64,000 nucleotides of DNA from Linum tenue (lineage: Eukaryota; Streptophyta; Magnoliopsida; Malpighiales; Linaceae): contig CAMGYJ010000008.1 in the NCBI GenBank assembly GCA_946122785.1, positions 53,640,963 to 53,704,962 on the forward strand, given 5' to 3'. The position numbers and the translations under genes were made by a program. This document shows, in pieces, positions 12,206-23,220 of the stretch. The notes beneath the pieces are model-generated. The model did no database searches. It was not told where the DNA came from and saw only the letters and a program-made list of their open reading frames with translations. Each line of letters starts with the position of its first letter. Position 1 is the stretch's first letter.

Positions 12206-14099
12206 GAGGAGATCGTTTAAATGTCAACAAGAACCCAGTGCAGACTCGTGGAAGTCAATAAGCATAACCCCAAACAAAGCAGTCAAAATTGGGATTTTAC
12301 CTAAAATCGAAAACTGGGGTAAAATCGGAATCGTAAAATCGTAGGATTTTAAGTACCATATAGAATATAACATATAATAATATTAATAAGGTAAATTATT
12401 AATAACACAAAGATACATAATATTTAAAATGATAATTCTCAAGAATTTTTTTTTACTAAAGATAATTCTCAAGATTAATGTTCCAAAATAACTATTTTAA
12501 TTGTTATTTAATGCGTAACTCAAAATAATTCATGATTAAGGGATAGAGCTCAATGGGTTTGGCACTTGTTTTCATGTTGTGTCTAGGTAGTTTAACTCAC
12601 AGAATATTCTGACATTGTCTAAGTATGATTTAAAACTAAAAATAATTGAATTCCAATAAAATAATGCTAGTGACTTGGTACAAATATATTTATTAATAAA
12701 TTAATTAATTAATAATAAAGTTAATTCTTACGTACTTCTAATATTAGGACAGTTGTTTTACCAATAAGTTAACTTGCGGGAAGGGAAAGGGATTGACCGA
12801 GCTATAAATTGGTTATTTTTATTATTTAAAAATATCTTTTTAATAGAAAAAATATTTGAGATTATTCTCTTCATTGCACTTTCAGCCGAAACGATTATGC
12901 TTCTTTTAAATTGGCTCTAACCACCTATTTTGTTCTCATACGATCAAAATCCCGATTTTGGTACGATTTTACGATTTTAACGATTTTAATCCCGATCATG
13001 GATATTCTCATGGCTCGATTTGCACTCTTCTTGAAACAAAAACAAATTTTGAGCATTATGAAAACAAAGTTTGTGGCAAAAGTCACACAAGAAAATGTAT
13101 TTGCTCAATTTGCACACACATCCCTAAATAAGAACTTCATTATCTAAAAATGAGTTTTCACTATGTTATTTCAACAAAGTGCTTTCCAGACGTTGTTGCA
13201 TTCATTCCAAGTCGAGGATGATAAAAATCACTCTTCGTTCCGGAAGATGGAGAATGAGTAACATATCCTTGGGTGCAAAATGGGGGCAACTTAGAGAAAG
13301 TTCAAGGTACTAAGTAGCCAGACTACTTAACTTTTCAACTCCCTAGTTTATGGAGAAATCTTGGAGAACTTGAAAACACTCAAGTTTCATGAGACCAGGT
13401 GGTCAACTAAATTTTACTTCAATGACATAATGATGAGAAGAAGCACAATATACTCTGTCACCAAAAAGACAACCTCATAAAAGACCCGTGCGACCTTCAT
13501 TGGGCATCAAGAAAGAAAAAATAGTACAATAAGATACCTCGGGGTTTCCTATATCTCAGATAGACTCAATCAAAAGTGTATTCTGAAAAGTCAATCCCGA
13601 CAAGACATCCCTCAAGATGATAAATCTTATTAACCAAGCAAAATATCGTTTACATCGCCAAAAATACCACCACGGGCGGGATCTCTGGTTGAGTAGATTA
13701 TTCCAAACCTAAGCCTAGAAGGTCGGGTTTCCCAGACAGCATACATCAAGGCAACAAAGTAGTCAATATCATAACCCCTTCACCATAAAGGCGGACACTC
13801 AAGAGCTCGAACTATCGAGTACGACCAAGAATCAAGTCTACTAAAGGCTATGACAAAATTCCTAGTGGATGATCGATTTAAAGAAACCCAGGACCAACGA
13901 AAGGAAAAAAACAATGTTTTTTTTATGTAACATTCATGACATCATCATTCAACATGATACATCATACTATCATTTCTCAATAAACGTGTCCGCCTTTACT
14001 TTAGACACGTATTAAAGGTTTTATCAGAAAAGCAAAAATTGCGTGTTGACTTATCACAGTCTACCGAGATTCCAAAAAATATCATACCAAATTTCATGA
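12206..14099 (+). other. Element A non-coding internal region
   Basis: No coding sequence that I can support. Positions about 12286-12997 form an AT-rich segment with degenerate inverted ends built from (T)AAAATCG / CGATTTTA repeats, possibly a small foldback or MITE-like insertion; no TSD could be read. The rest looks like decayed pol-to-UTR sequence with AATGGGGGCAAC-type remnants near 13279. Confidence 0.45.
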
Positions 14100-14640
14100 T
14101 TACCCGCGTTGGCGAGCGCTATAAAAAGACGTCCCCGCGTTGGCGAGCGCTATATAAACACGTCCCCGCATTGGCAAACGCTATATAAACATCTCCCCGC
14201 GTTGGCAAACGCTATATAAACATGTCTCCGCGTTGGCGAATGCTATAGAAAAACATCTCCCCGTTGGCGAACGCTTATATAAAAACGTAAACCCGCATCG
14301 TTAACCGTCCTCTAAATTTCTCGCTTTGGAAAACACTATATAAAAATATAATGTCCCGTGTTGGCAAACGCTATATAAAAATGTAATTTCCCGCGTTGGA
14401 GGACGCTATATAAACACGTTCCCGCGTTGCCAAACGCTATAGAAATACGTCCAGCGTTGACAAACGTTATATAAAAATGTAATTCCCGCGTTGACGAGCG
14501 CTATATAAAAACGTAAATTTCTCGCGTTAGCAAACGCTATATAAAAATGCAATTTGACGCATTGGCAAACAATATGCATAAACATAAGACTCGCGTTGGC
14601 AAACGCTATAGAAAAATGTGATTTCGTCATAATCAGCATT
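14100..14640 (+). repeat. Tandem array in element A 3' UTR
   Basis: About 16 imperfect copies of a 29-36-bp unit. Each has a small hairpin (GCGTT-GGCA-AACGC or the variant GCGTT-GGCG-AGCGC) followed by CTATATAAA and a CGT...CC linker. The array ends about 150 bp before the 3' polypurine tract. Tandem arrays in the 3' untranslated region are a known trait of Tat-lineage elements. Confidence 0.88.
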
Positions 14641-14783
14641 CACAATGCAAACACAAGCAACTACTGGGAATTCTAACGACACTCAAGCATAAATTTTTGT
14701 GATACGATACAATCATCAACAGAGTTCTACAAAATATGGTGTCTTTTCAAGAACTTTGTATAACTCTTTATACAAAGAGATAT

Positions 14784-14799
14784 ACAAAGTGGGGGCAAC
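14784..14799 (+). other. Element A 3' polypurine tract
   Basis: CAAAGTGGGGGCAAC abuts the TGTAGACACC start of the 3' LTR at 14800, the place where plus-strand DNA synthesis is primed. Confidence 0.8.
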
Positions 14800-15633
14800 T
14801 GTAGACACCACATTTTGTCCAGGTCAAAACCTATTGCCAGCTTCGGACCAATAAAGTTGTCTCTCACCAGTCTAAGAAGGGTTCATGTTAAACAAGAGTA
14901 CGATCTTTCATTCAAGTTTAGTACGAGACGAAGCATTCGAGTTCCATGTCAAGGTTTGATGCACAATTCGAGTTCAATGTCAAGGTTTGATGCACAAGGG
15001 ATTTGAATACACAAGGAAAGTACAATATCGTATTATTGAGGAAGAATTTAAAAGCCAACATCATTATAAAAGTTAGTACACTCCTAAACATCAACCAAGT
15101 TTACAAATCCAAGAAAGCAAAGGCCAGATAGACATGGAGAGCCCACACCAGCAAGCTGCAAACAAAGAAGAGAGTAAGCTAACACAGGCCCAAATTTCAA
15201 AAACAGTTTCAGCCCATGACCTGAGCCCAAGTCGGCCCATATGCCCAGGAGCCCAAAGGCACAGATTGGTTTGGCCCAACCCGACCAAGATCCCACCAAC
15301 ATGACCACTCAGCAACCCACTTTATAGATGGAGGCTTCAAATGCAACCTTGAGGCTCAGCCAAGTAGAGGGAAGCACGTCATCCTCATCATCAATCACAG
15401 CATGACATGTGGCACTTTCTTTTACTATTAAAGAGCTCTTTGGGCTCTCAAATTTGGGACGGGGGACGGTTCTGGGAAAAGGGGGGGGGAGTGAAAACAC
15501 GAAATGAAATAGGGAGAGAGCTTTCTTTCTAGCCTTTTTGGGATCGAATCCTTGTTCTTGGAGTACAAGAGTGGAAAAAAGGCACAAGGCAAGGATCTCA
15601 AGACCAAGTTTGTAATCTGTAAACCAGGTTCAT
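14800..15633 (+). repeat. Element A 3' LTR, first piece
   Basis: Matches 6219-7056. Interrupted at 15633/15634 by element B; the duplicated target TTCAT lies at 15629-15633 and 30394-30398. Confidence 0.92.
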
Positions 15634-17022
15634 TGATAGCATCGTATTTGCACGTGTTTTCACTCTGGTTTCCTGTCCATTTTGGCTCGAATTGATGGTT
15701 CCTTGGCCTATTTTATGCTAGGTTGTGTTGTTTTGTCGTATTTCAGGTCCTAGCAAGTAAAGAGGTGCATAGGCGCAAGTTTCCGGTCATTTGGAGGTCA
15801 GATGGCGAATCACAGACAGAATTACGGGCAGCCCCTGCCAAATTACGACCGTAATTGGTCAGGGCATGCCCGTAAATCAATTGCCGAGCCTTTTCCCCAT
15901 AATTTCCTCTCAGTGCTAAAACTACGGGCAAGACCTCCAAGAATTACGACCGTAATTCCCAAATTACTGGCGGTAATTGGGAAATTACGGGCGTATCTCC
16001 TCCTCCTTCAGCTTAATTGAAACGTGCGTTTTGGGGCGAATTACGGGCAGGACGTGATTACGGCCGTAATTCAGCCCGTAATTCGCCCAGAGTCGGGTTT
16101 TTGGAGGCAGATTCGAGCCAAGGAAGAGGTATTCGAGTTTCTAGAGCAAAAACAGAGTTTTAGAGAGAGAAAGAGCGAAGAACAAACCCTAGGAGCTATT
16201 TTGGAGTGGATTTCCCATCATTGAAGCCCAGATTGCGTCCCTAGGAGTGAAGATTGACATCCCAGAGCAGATTTTCCTCATCTTTATGAGTATGACTACT
16301 CTGATTTCTGTTTTCCTTTCTCTCTCTATGGAGTAGAACCCTTCTCTCACTTGGGTATGAAGAACCCTAGTTCCTTGTGTTAGGGATTTGATTGTAATGA
16401 CTAGGGATGATATTACTGTTTGATTTTAATCGAATGATGCATGTTTATTGAATTGATTGGAGTCTGATCAGCTTTTCTCAATTTCTGCTGCAACCTGAGA
16501 TAGATAGAATCTGATTAGGTTGTTAGAGCCTCTTCATTCGATAGTAGGAGATTGGCTATACGAGAGTTAGCCAGTTTACTGCTTTGTACTGGAATTCAAT
16601 TCCAGTAGTGGAGTTCTGTGCTTATTGCTTCAGCTTTCTATCCCGGTGAAGACTAGTCGTCTGCTGGGTAGTTAGACTGAGAGGGCTTGGTAAGCTTAAG
16701 AGATTCCAAGCTACTGTCGGATCTTCCGCAGTCTAATCAACAGTAAATCAACCCAGGGGAAATTACAATTGAACCTAACTAAGGGGCTAGGGGGACTCAT
16801 TCCCGAGTGACTCTTACCTGCTTTTGAAAACCGAACCATTTCCTGCTTTCTTACTGATTTTGCTTTAAACAACAATCACTCGAATTAGTTTGCTAGATAA
16901 TAGACAATCACGGAGTAAGCAGTAGATCTAGACCCCGGGTTGATAATTGAACTTGCCTGTTACTGCATTCCCGGACTGCGATTACACTTGGTCGCAGTTT
17001 GGTGTTGTGTTTTGGCGTGTCA
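15634..17022 (+). repeat. Element B 5' LTR
   Basis: TGATAGCATC...GCGTGTCA, 1389 bp. Contains the inverted-repeat array at 15820-16088, built from AATTACGGGCA, AATTACG(A/G)CCGTAATT and TGCCCGTAA units. Its start resembles the LTR start of element C (TGATAACATCSGATTTGCAC type), so B and C are related families. Confidence 0.95.
15820..16088 (+). repeat. Nested inverted-repeat array in B 5' LTR
   Basis: Roughly three groups of motifs: an outer arm AATTACGGGCA, an inner near-palindrome of the form AATTACGRCCGTAATT, and an outer return arm such as TGCCCGTAA or GCCCGTAATT. The middle group also contains AATTACTGG-CGGTAATT variants. The equivalent in the 3' LTR is 29191-29459. Confidence 0.85.
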
Positions 17023-17028
17023 AGTTTT

Positions 17029-17046
17029 TGGCGCCGTTGCCGGGGA
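17029..17046 (+). other. Element B primer-binding site (tRNA-Asp)
   Basis: TGGCGCCGTTGCCGGGGA is complementary to the 3' end of plant tRNA-Asp(GTC) and begins six bases after the 5' LTR. This primer is typical of Athila-type elements. Element C has the same site. Confidence 0.92.
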
Positions 17047-17166
17047 CCCTCTAGGTTATTGGGGAAACGTGAGAATTTGTTACTCTAGATTTTTATTTAC
17101 TGCATTTTATCTCTTCCACCTGTGTGCCTTCACGGGTTGCTTCTGCTGATTGTGTGCAGGTAGTGC

Positions 17167-19218
17167 ATGACCCGTAGCCAGTCGGGAGAACTACTACCAT
17201 TAGACCAGGAGCTTGAACGAACTTGCAGGAACTTCAAGCGGGCTCTAAAGGCGCGACTGGCTGCGGAGGAGGAGCTATCACAGCTGCACTTAGAAGAAGA
17301 AGAAGGAGAGATGGGTGATCCAGAGAACCTTGATGTGATCCCCGAGGAGCAGACCATGGGATCCTACTGGACCGCTAGGGCTGCGGACATGAGGTCACCC
17401 ATTCAACACCTTCATGTCCCAGCCAACAACTTTGAGGTGAGCACCTCAGTAATCACTATGCTGCACGGTTCAGTGGTGTTCCGTGGTAAGGAGGGAGAGT
17501 GCCCTCGATCACATCTCAGGCGATTCCACGAGCTCATCGATGGAATCAAGATCAATGGTGTACCAGCAGATGCCATCCAGCTGAGGTACTTCCCATTTAC
17601 TCTGGAGGGGCAAGCCAAGGAGTGGCTAGACACTCGACCCCCGGGCTCCATCACCACGTTCGCCAACCTGGCGGACAAGTTCCTCACCCGCTACCATCCT
17701 CCATCCAAGACAGCTGACCTGCAGAAGCAAATCACACATTTTGCTCAGGATGAGGATGAGACCATCAATGATGCTTGGGAGAGGTACACCAGTCTCTTTC
17801 TCAGGTGTCCAAATCATGGTTTCAATGACGCATTCAAGGTGGGCACCTTCTATCACGCCCTCTTCCCGGAGGACAAGCAGCTGATTGATTCGGTTTGTGG
17901 CGGGAACATGCTGACTAAAACCCCGCCACAGCTGAATCAACTCTTTGAGGAGATGGCGGAGAACGGGTACGACTGGGGCACTGCCAGGAGATCGAGACGA
18001 GCACCAGGACGGGGTGTGCATGCTCTGGGCACCCAGTCATCTGATTTGGTGCAGGTGGTATCGAAGCTGGTTTCAGCTATCGATCGTTCTGGTTTGATTG
18101 CAGGTACAGGACAGCCACAGGCGATGCACTGCGAGTGGTGTGAGAGCTCTCATCACACCGTGGAGGACTGTCAGGCGATGAGGGAGTCGTCTACTCCCCA
18201 GGAGCAGGTGGACTTCATCGGGAATGCCAGGCGCTTTGACCCCTACAACAACACCTATAACGAGGGGTGGCGCCAGCATCCTAACTTTTCTTGGGTTGGG
18301 CCAAATCCCAGACCACCAGCTCCCCAGGGACCACCCGGTTTTCAGAGGCCTCCATACCAGCCCAGACAGGGGCAATTTCAGCAGCCACAGCAGCCACTCT
18401 ACCCGCCCAGACAGGGGCCAGTTCCACCTCAGTCGCAGGCACGACCATTTCAGCAGGCAGGGGCAGCACCTGCAGCCCCAGTACAGAGTGACCCGATGGC
18501 GGAACTGAGAGATCTGGTGGGCTCTCTGGCCACCTCCAGTGCAAATAAATTCAATAACATTGAGCAGTTCATGGAGAAAGCTTCAGGCAAATTCTTGGAG
18601 CTAGAAGCTGGTCAGAGAAACACACAGGCTGTTCTGCGAGATATACAGACCCAGCTTGGTGGTGTTGCCCAGGCTGTTGCTCGGAGGACTCCAGGTACCT
18701 TGCCTGGTCAGACCATCCCTCACCCTCAGGACCCGGATGCCAACTTGAGTGCCATCACAACCAGGAGTGGCAAGGTGACTGCCGATCCACCTGTTCGGGC
18801 AGAGGAGAGAGAGACCCCTGCTTCAGCACTTCCAGCTAGTCAGGAAGAAATGGAGAAGGAGGTTGAGGTGCCTGCTCCTAAACCGCAACCAGTGGTGAAG
18901 GAGTATGTACCACAGCTTCCCTTTCCTACTCGGTTGCACAAGGACCGACTAGAGACTGAGTTTGCCAAATTCATGGCAATGCTGAAGCAGGTGAATATTA
19001 GCATGCCCTTCGTGGAGGCATTATCGAAGATGCCCAAGTATGCCAAGTTCATGAAGGATCTCCTCACCAACAAGAGGAAGCTTGGGGAGTTGTCAACGGT
19101 GATGCTTAACGAGGAGTGTTCTGCCATCCTGCAGAACAAACTACCAGAGAAGCGAAAAGACCCAGGGAGTTTCACTATCCCTTGCATGATTGGTAGTTTG
19201 CATGTAGGGAAGTCCTAG
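17167..19218 (+). CDS. gag: Element B gag plus start of protease
   Basis: 683 codons opening at an ATG 120 nt after the primer site. Gag forms the particle and binds element RNA. Residues about 130-260 are the retrotransposon gag core (PFTLEGQAKEWLD...F..KFLTRYHPP...E...DAWERY). A CCHC zinc knuckle (CEWC...H...C) is at about residues 322-335. A proline/glutamine-rich linker follows (about 380-440), then the FPTRLHKDRLE...MPKYAKF block that leads into the protease. The frame ends in TAG at 19216-19218, directly before the protease active-site motif ADLGAS. The downstream pol frame is the same frame, so a single nonsense codon splits a gag-pol polyprotein. Two other family copies have a Leu codon there. 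Confidence 0.93.
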   Translation: MTRSQSGELLPLDQELERTCRNFKRALKARLAAEEELSQLHLEEEEGEMGDPENLDVIPEEQTMGSYWTARAADMRSPIQHLHVPANNFEVSTSVITMLHGSVVFRGKEGECPRSHLRRFHELIDGIKINGVPADAIQLRYFPFTLEGQAKEWLDTRPPGSITTFANLADKFLTRYHPPSKTADLQKQITHFAQDEDETINDAWERYTSLFLRCPNHGFNDAFKVGTFYHALFPEDKQLIDSVCGGNMLTKTPPQLNQLFEEMAENGYDWGTARRSRRAPGRGVHALGTQSSDLVQVVSKLVSAIDRSGLIAGTGQPQAMHCEWCESSHHTVEDCQAMRESSTPQEQVDFIGNARRFDPYNNTYNEGWRQHPNFSWVGPNPRPPAPQGPPGFQRPPYQPRQGQFQQPQQPLYPPRQGPVPPQSQARPFQQAGAAPAAPVQSDPMAELRDLVGSLATSSANKFNNIEQFMEKASGKFLELEAGQRNTQAVLRDIQTQLGGVAQAVARRTPGTLPGQTIPHPQDPDANLSAITTRSGKVTADPPVRAEERETPASALPASQEEMEKEVEVPAPKPQPVVKEYVPQLPFPTRLHKDRLETEFAKFMAMLKQVNISMPFVEALSKMPKYAKFMKDLLTNKRKLGELSTVMLNEECSAILQNKLPEKRKDPGSFTIPCMIGSLHVGKS

Positions 19219-22200
19219 GCGGATTTAGGCGCTAGCATTAATGTCATGCCATATTCACTGTTTAAGAAGCTAGGCCTAGGTGAACCCAGTAATACTAGGA
19301 TGAGCATCCAGCTTGCTGATAGATCCATTGTGCATCCTAGGGGTATAGCAGAGGACTTGATAGTCGCAGTAGGGCCATTTTCATATCCTGTTGATTTTGT
19401 GATTTTGGACATAAATGAGGATGTTGATGTTCCATTGATACTGGGTAGACCTTTTCTCGCCACCGCCAAAGCGTTGATTGATGTTAATGATGGAAAACTG
19501 ATTTTAAGAGCTGGGGGTGAACAAATCACCTTCTCTGTTTCTGATAATATGAAACACCCCCAGCTCCATGATGATTTAGATTACTGTGATGTTGTTGCTG
19601 ATTTTGAGACCGCACTCGCCATCACTAGTGCGGGTACTGATGATTTCCTTGAGCGTTGTCTTTTGCTAGGGGAACAGGCATCACAGGATATGCAGCTGGA
19701 GGAGCAGCTTGCGGAGCTGGACGAGGCTGCGAGTGAGGGGCGAGAGATACCATTCAAGCCGATCCTCATCTCGCCCCGGCTCGCTACATCATTGGAGGAG
19801 CCACCAGAGATGGAGCTTAAACCCCTCCCATCTCACCTGGAGTATGCTTTTCTCCGGGAGGGGAATAAGCTCCCGGTGATTATTAGCTCGGATCTGACAC
19901 CCGAGCAGAAGAGCAGGCTGGTGGCTCTACTGCAGAAGTATGCCCGGGCCATGTCATGGAAGATCACCGACATCAGAGGTATTAGCCCATCCTTCTGCTC
20001 CCACGGAATTTTGATGGAGGATGAGGTTAAGCCAGTCAGGCAGCCACAGAGGAGATTGTCTCCTAACTTGGAGGCAGTGGTCCGGGCAGAGATTGTGAAG
20101 CTCATGGATGCAGGGATCATCTTTGCTATATCTGATAGCAAGTGGGTCAGCGCCACTCAGGTGGTCCCGAAGAAAGGCGGGATGACTGTGGTCCCGAATG
20201 AGAAGAAGGAGTTGATCCCGATGTGGACCGTGACCGGCTGGAGAGTCTGCATCGATTACCGGCGCCTGAACGACGCCACCAGGAAAGATTATTTCCCCCT
20301 ACCTTTCATTGATCAGATGCTGGAGAGGTTGGCTGGCCATGAGTTCTACTGCTTCCTGGATGGCATGTCTGGTTACTTCCAGATTCCTATTGCACCGGAG
20401 GATCAGGCGAAGACCACATTCACTTGCCCCTTCGGCACTTTTGCTTACCGGAGGATTCCATTTGGGCTGTGTAATGCACCGGCGACCTTTCAGAGATGCA
20501 TGCTGGCGATCTTCGACCGACTGGTTGGAGAGATCATGGAAGTCTTCATGGATGATTTCTCGGTATATGGAGACTCTTTCACTCACTGTCTCCATAACCT
20601 GGAGCTCGTTCTGAAGAGGTGCGAGGAGACTAATCTGGCACTCAGCTGGGAGAAGGGCCATTTTATGGTTCGTGAAGGTATTGTGCTGGGGTACAAGATC
20701 TCCAAGCAGGGGATTGAGGTAGATCGCGCGAAGATTGAGACGATCAGTCAGCTACCTCCTCCCGCCTATGTGAAGGGGATTCGCAGCTTTCTGGGTCATG
20801 CAGGCTTTTACCGGTGCTTCATCAAAGATTTCTCGAAGATTGCCCTACAGTTGACCAAGCTGCTGGAGAAGGATGCGCCATTCCAGTTCACTCCCGAGTG
20901 CACAGCTACATTTGAGACTTTGAAGGAGAAGCTTACCCATGCACCTATCATGGTGACTCCTGACTGGTCTCTTCCTTTTGAGCTGATGTGCGATGCGAGT
21001 GACTATGCAGTCGGAGCAGTTCTGGGTCAGAGACGCGAGAAGCACTTCCAGCCCATCTACTACGCGTTGAAGACCTTGAATGATGCACATGAGAACTACA
21101 CCACTACAGAGAAGGAGCTCCTCGCTGTGGTGTATGCGTTTGACAAGTTCCGACCCTATCTGGTGCTCTCTCATGTGGTGGTCTACACTGACCACTCGGC
21201 GATTCGCTACCTGATGAGCAAGGCTGATGCAAAGCCTAGGCTCATCCGCTGGATCCTGCTGCTGCAGGAGTTTGATATCGAGATCCGGGACAAGAAGGGA
21301 GCCGAGAATGTTGCTGCAGATCATCTTTCACGGTTGGAAGCCCCTCCGGTGGACAACTTCGAGGAAGAGATCGACGACTCTTTCCCGGGTGAGCGACTGC
21401 TGGCGATGACCCTGGTGGACAGCGTGGCCCCTTGGTATTCTGACTTTGCCAATTATCTGGTGGGCAAGCAGTTACCCAAGGGGATGGCTACTCATGCAAA
21501 GTGCAAGTTCTTCTCCGATCTGAAGCACTACTTCTGGGAGGATCATTACCTCTTCAGAATCGGAGCAGATGGCATGATCCGGCGCTGTGTCATGGAGCAT
21601 GAGATGGGAGCCATCCTGTCTCAATGTCACGAGGGACCTACTAGCGGTCATCATGGAGGAAACCGCACGGCGCGGAAGGTGCTAAAGTCGGGCTTCTATT
21701 GGCCCTCGCTCTTCAAGGATGCAGACACCTTCGCACGCCAGTGCGACCGCTGCCAAAGGTCAGGTAACATTTCTGCCCGGGATGAGATGCCCCAACATAT
21801 CTCTGTTAATTGTGAAATTTTTGATGTTTGGGGTATCGATTTCATGGGCCCATTCCCTCCATCTTTTGGCAATCTGTACATATTAGTTGCAGTGGACTAC
21901 GTCTCGAGGTGGGCAGAAGCTCAAGCCATGCCCACCAATGATGCAAGACGGGTCTGCTCATTTCTGAAGCAGCTGTTCTCCCGGTTCGGGACACCTCGAG
22001 CCATTATTAGTGATAGAGGAACCCATTTTCAGGGGCAATTCACTAAACTCCTCTCTCGCTATGGCGTTAAGCATCAGGTGTCGGTGGCCTACCATCCCCA
22101 GTCAAATGGGCAGGCCGAGCTGACGAACCGGGAATTAAAACGGATAATTGAAAAGACGGTGGATCAGTCCCGCAAGGATTGGTCCACCAAGCTCAATGAT

Positions 22201-22710
22201 GCTCTCTGGGCGTATAGGACGGCCTATAAAAATCCGATTGACACTTCTTCCTATAGGCTTGTCTATGGGAAGGCGTGCCATTTGCCGGTAGAGCTAGAGC
22301 ACAAGGCCTTCTGGGCCTTTAATCTGCTAAACCTGGATTTGAGTGTTGCAGGTACAGAACGTAAGTTGCAGCTACTGGAGTTGGAGGAGTGGCGTTACCA
22401 CGCCTACGAGAACACCCTGCTCTACAAAGAACGCACCAAGCGTCTCCACGATGCTAGGTTGAGGGGCCCGAAGGAGTTTCAGGTGGGTGATCATGTTCTG
22501 CTCTTCAATGCACGCCTGAAACTCTTTCCGGGCAAGCTCCATTCGAGGTGGTCGGGACCCTTCACGGTCACCCAAGTTTTCCCGCACGGTGCGGTGGAGA
22601 TCAGCAATGCTCAAACCGAGCCATTCAAGGTGAATGGCCACCTCCTCAAGTTGTATTTGGGAGGTGCTGTCGAGCGCGCAGAGCTGCTGATCAAGCTCGA
22701 GGACCCTTAG
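19219..22710 (+). CDS. pol: Element B pol: protease, RT, RNase H, integrase
   Basis: Open from the codon after the TAG to 22708-22710; the first ATG is at 19246. Domains in order: aspartic protease (DLGAS at the start, ILGRPFLAT near 19440); reverse transcriptase (about 19980-20700; [20 protein letters not shown], catalytic FMDDFSVYG near 20548); RNase H (about 20970-21330; [29 protein letters not shown]); integrase (zinc-binding H...H...CDRC near 21630-21755, then the D,D-35-E core with [15 protein letters not shown] and [10 protein letters not shown]). The C-terminus has GPFTVTQV and no chromodomain, as in Athila. No internal stop or frameshift seen. It would be made as the downstream part of a gag-pol polyprotein if the TAG were read through; as it stands it is probably not expressed. 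Confidence 0.95.
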   Translation, partial: ADLGASINVMPYSLFKKLGLGEPSNTRMSIQLADRSIVHPRGIAEDLIVAVGPFSYPVDFVILDINEDVDVPLILGRPFLATAKALIDVNDGKLILRAGGEQITFSVSDNMKHPQLHDDLDYCDVVADFETALAITSAGTDDFLERCLLLGEQASQDMQLEEQLAELDEAASEGREIPFKPILISPRLATSLEEPPEMELKPLPSHLEYAFLREGNKLPVIISSDLTPEQKSRLVALLQKYARAMSWKITDIRGISPSFCSHGILMEDEVKPVRQPQRRLSPNLEAVVRAEIVKLMDAGIIFAISDSKWVSATQVVPKKGGMTVVPNEKKELIPMWTVTGWRVCIDYRRLNDATRKDYFPLPFIDQMLERLAGHEFYCFLDGMSGYFQIPIAPEDQAKTTFTCPFGTFAYRRIPFGLCNAPATFQRCMLAIFDRLVGEIMEVFMDDFSVYGDSFTHCLHNLELVLKRCEETNLALSWEKGHFMVREGIVLGYKISKQGIEVDRAKIETISQLPPPAYVKGIRSFLGHAGFYRCFIKDFSKIALQLTKLLEKDAPFQFTPECTATFETLKEKLTHAPIMVTPDWSLPFELMCDASDYAVGAVLGQRREKHFQPIYYALKTLNDAHENYTTTEKELLAVVYAFDKFRPYLVLSHVVVYTDHSAIRYLMSKADAKPRLIRWILLLQEFDIEIRDKKGAENVAADHLSRLEAPPVDNFEEEIDDSFPGERLLAMTLVDSVAPWYSDFANYLVGKQLPKGMATHAKCKFFSDLKHYFWEDHYLFRIGADGMIRRCVMEHEMGAILSQCHEGPTSGHHGGNRTARKVLKSGFYWPSLFKDADTFARQCDRCQRSGNISARDEMPQHISVNCEIFDVWGIDFMGPFPPSFGNLYILVAVDYVSRWAEAQAMPTNDARRVCSFLKQLFSRFGTPRAIISDRGTHFQGQFTKLLSRYGVKHQVSVAYHPQSNGQAELTNRELKRIIEKTVDQSRKDWSTKLNDALWAYRTAYKNPIDTSSYRLVYGKACHLPVELEHKAFWAFNLLNLDLSVAGTERKLQLLELEEWRYHAYENTLLYKERTKRLHDARLRGPKEFQVGDHVLLFNARLKLFPGKLHSRWSGPFTVTQVFPHGAVEISNAQTEPFKVNGHLLKLYLGGAVERAELLIKLEDP

Positions 22711-22753
22711 TTCCTCTACTGGCGTCCAGCTAAAAGACGGTAAAGAAGCGCTT

Positions 22754-22771
22754 GTGGGGAGGCAACCCCAC
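22754..22771 (+). other. Post-pol hairpin, element B
   Basis: GTGGGG-AGGCAA-CCCCAC, a perfect 6-bp stem, 43 bp after the pol stop and preceded by AAGCGCTT. Compared with GTTGGG-AGGCAA-CCCAAC in element C, the third stem pair changes from T-A to G-C with the loop unchanged. Confidence 0.7.
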
Positions 22772-22976
22772 CACGGTTTGCATTTCTATCCTTTTTCCTT
22801 TTTAATTTTTGTCGTTTTCGAGTCATTGAGTCTGTCTGGAGTCTTTCTGGAATGTTTCTCCTGCACCGGATGGTCTATTTTGGTCTATGGTAGTGTATTT
22901 TTTGAACCGGGGCACGTTTGGGTTTGGTTGTTCGAAATTGCAGCTCAAAAACAGGAGAAAAAGGGCCATCGGCGAT

Positions 22977-23220
22977 GAAATTACGGGCATGGGGGGCCAA
23001 ATTACGGTCGTAATTCCCCTGCCCCCTGCCCGTAATTAAGCCAGCACAGAAAAACTGCCTCGGCAGTAAAATTACGGGCAAGGGGGGGGGAGGGGTAGAA
23101 TTACAGTCGTAATTCTAACCACCCCTGCCCGTAATTCGATCAGAGGGGGCCTATTGCTCTCGGCCATAAAATTACGGGCAAGGCCGGGGTAATTACGGCC
23201 GTAATCCTGCCCATAATTAC
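22977..23220 (+). repeat. Three nested inverted-repeat units, B spacer
   Basis: Each unit can fold as one long stem: the outer arms AATTACGGGCA/TGCCCGTAATT pair, the G-run faces a C-run, and the centre is a 14-16-nt palindrome. The same vocabulary is used in the LTR array, so the element carries it four times in genomic DNA: in both LTRs, here, and in shorter variants. Confidence 0.85.

Noticed and set aside
14100..14640. Regular repeats that could suggest a CRISPR array
   Set aside because: The units are imperfect, the spacers are just variants of the unit, the DNA is a plant retroelement UTR, and no cas gene exists here.
18281..18544. Overlapping ORFs in both strands of the B gag linker
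   Set aside because: Caused by the low-complexity proline/glutamine-rich coding stretch.
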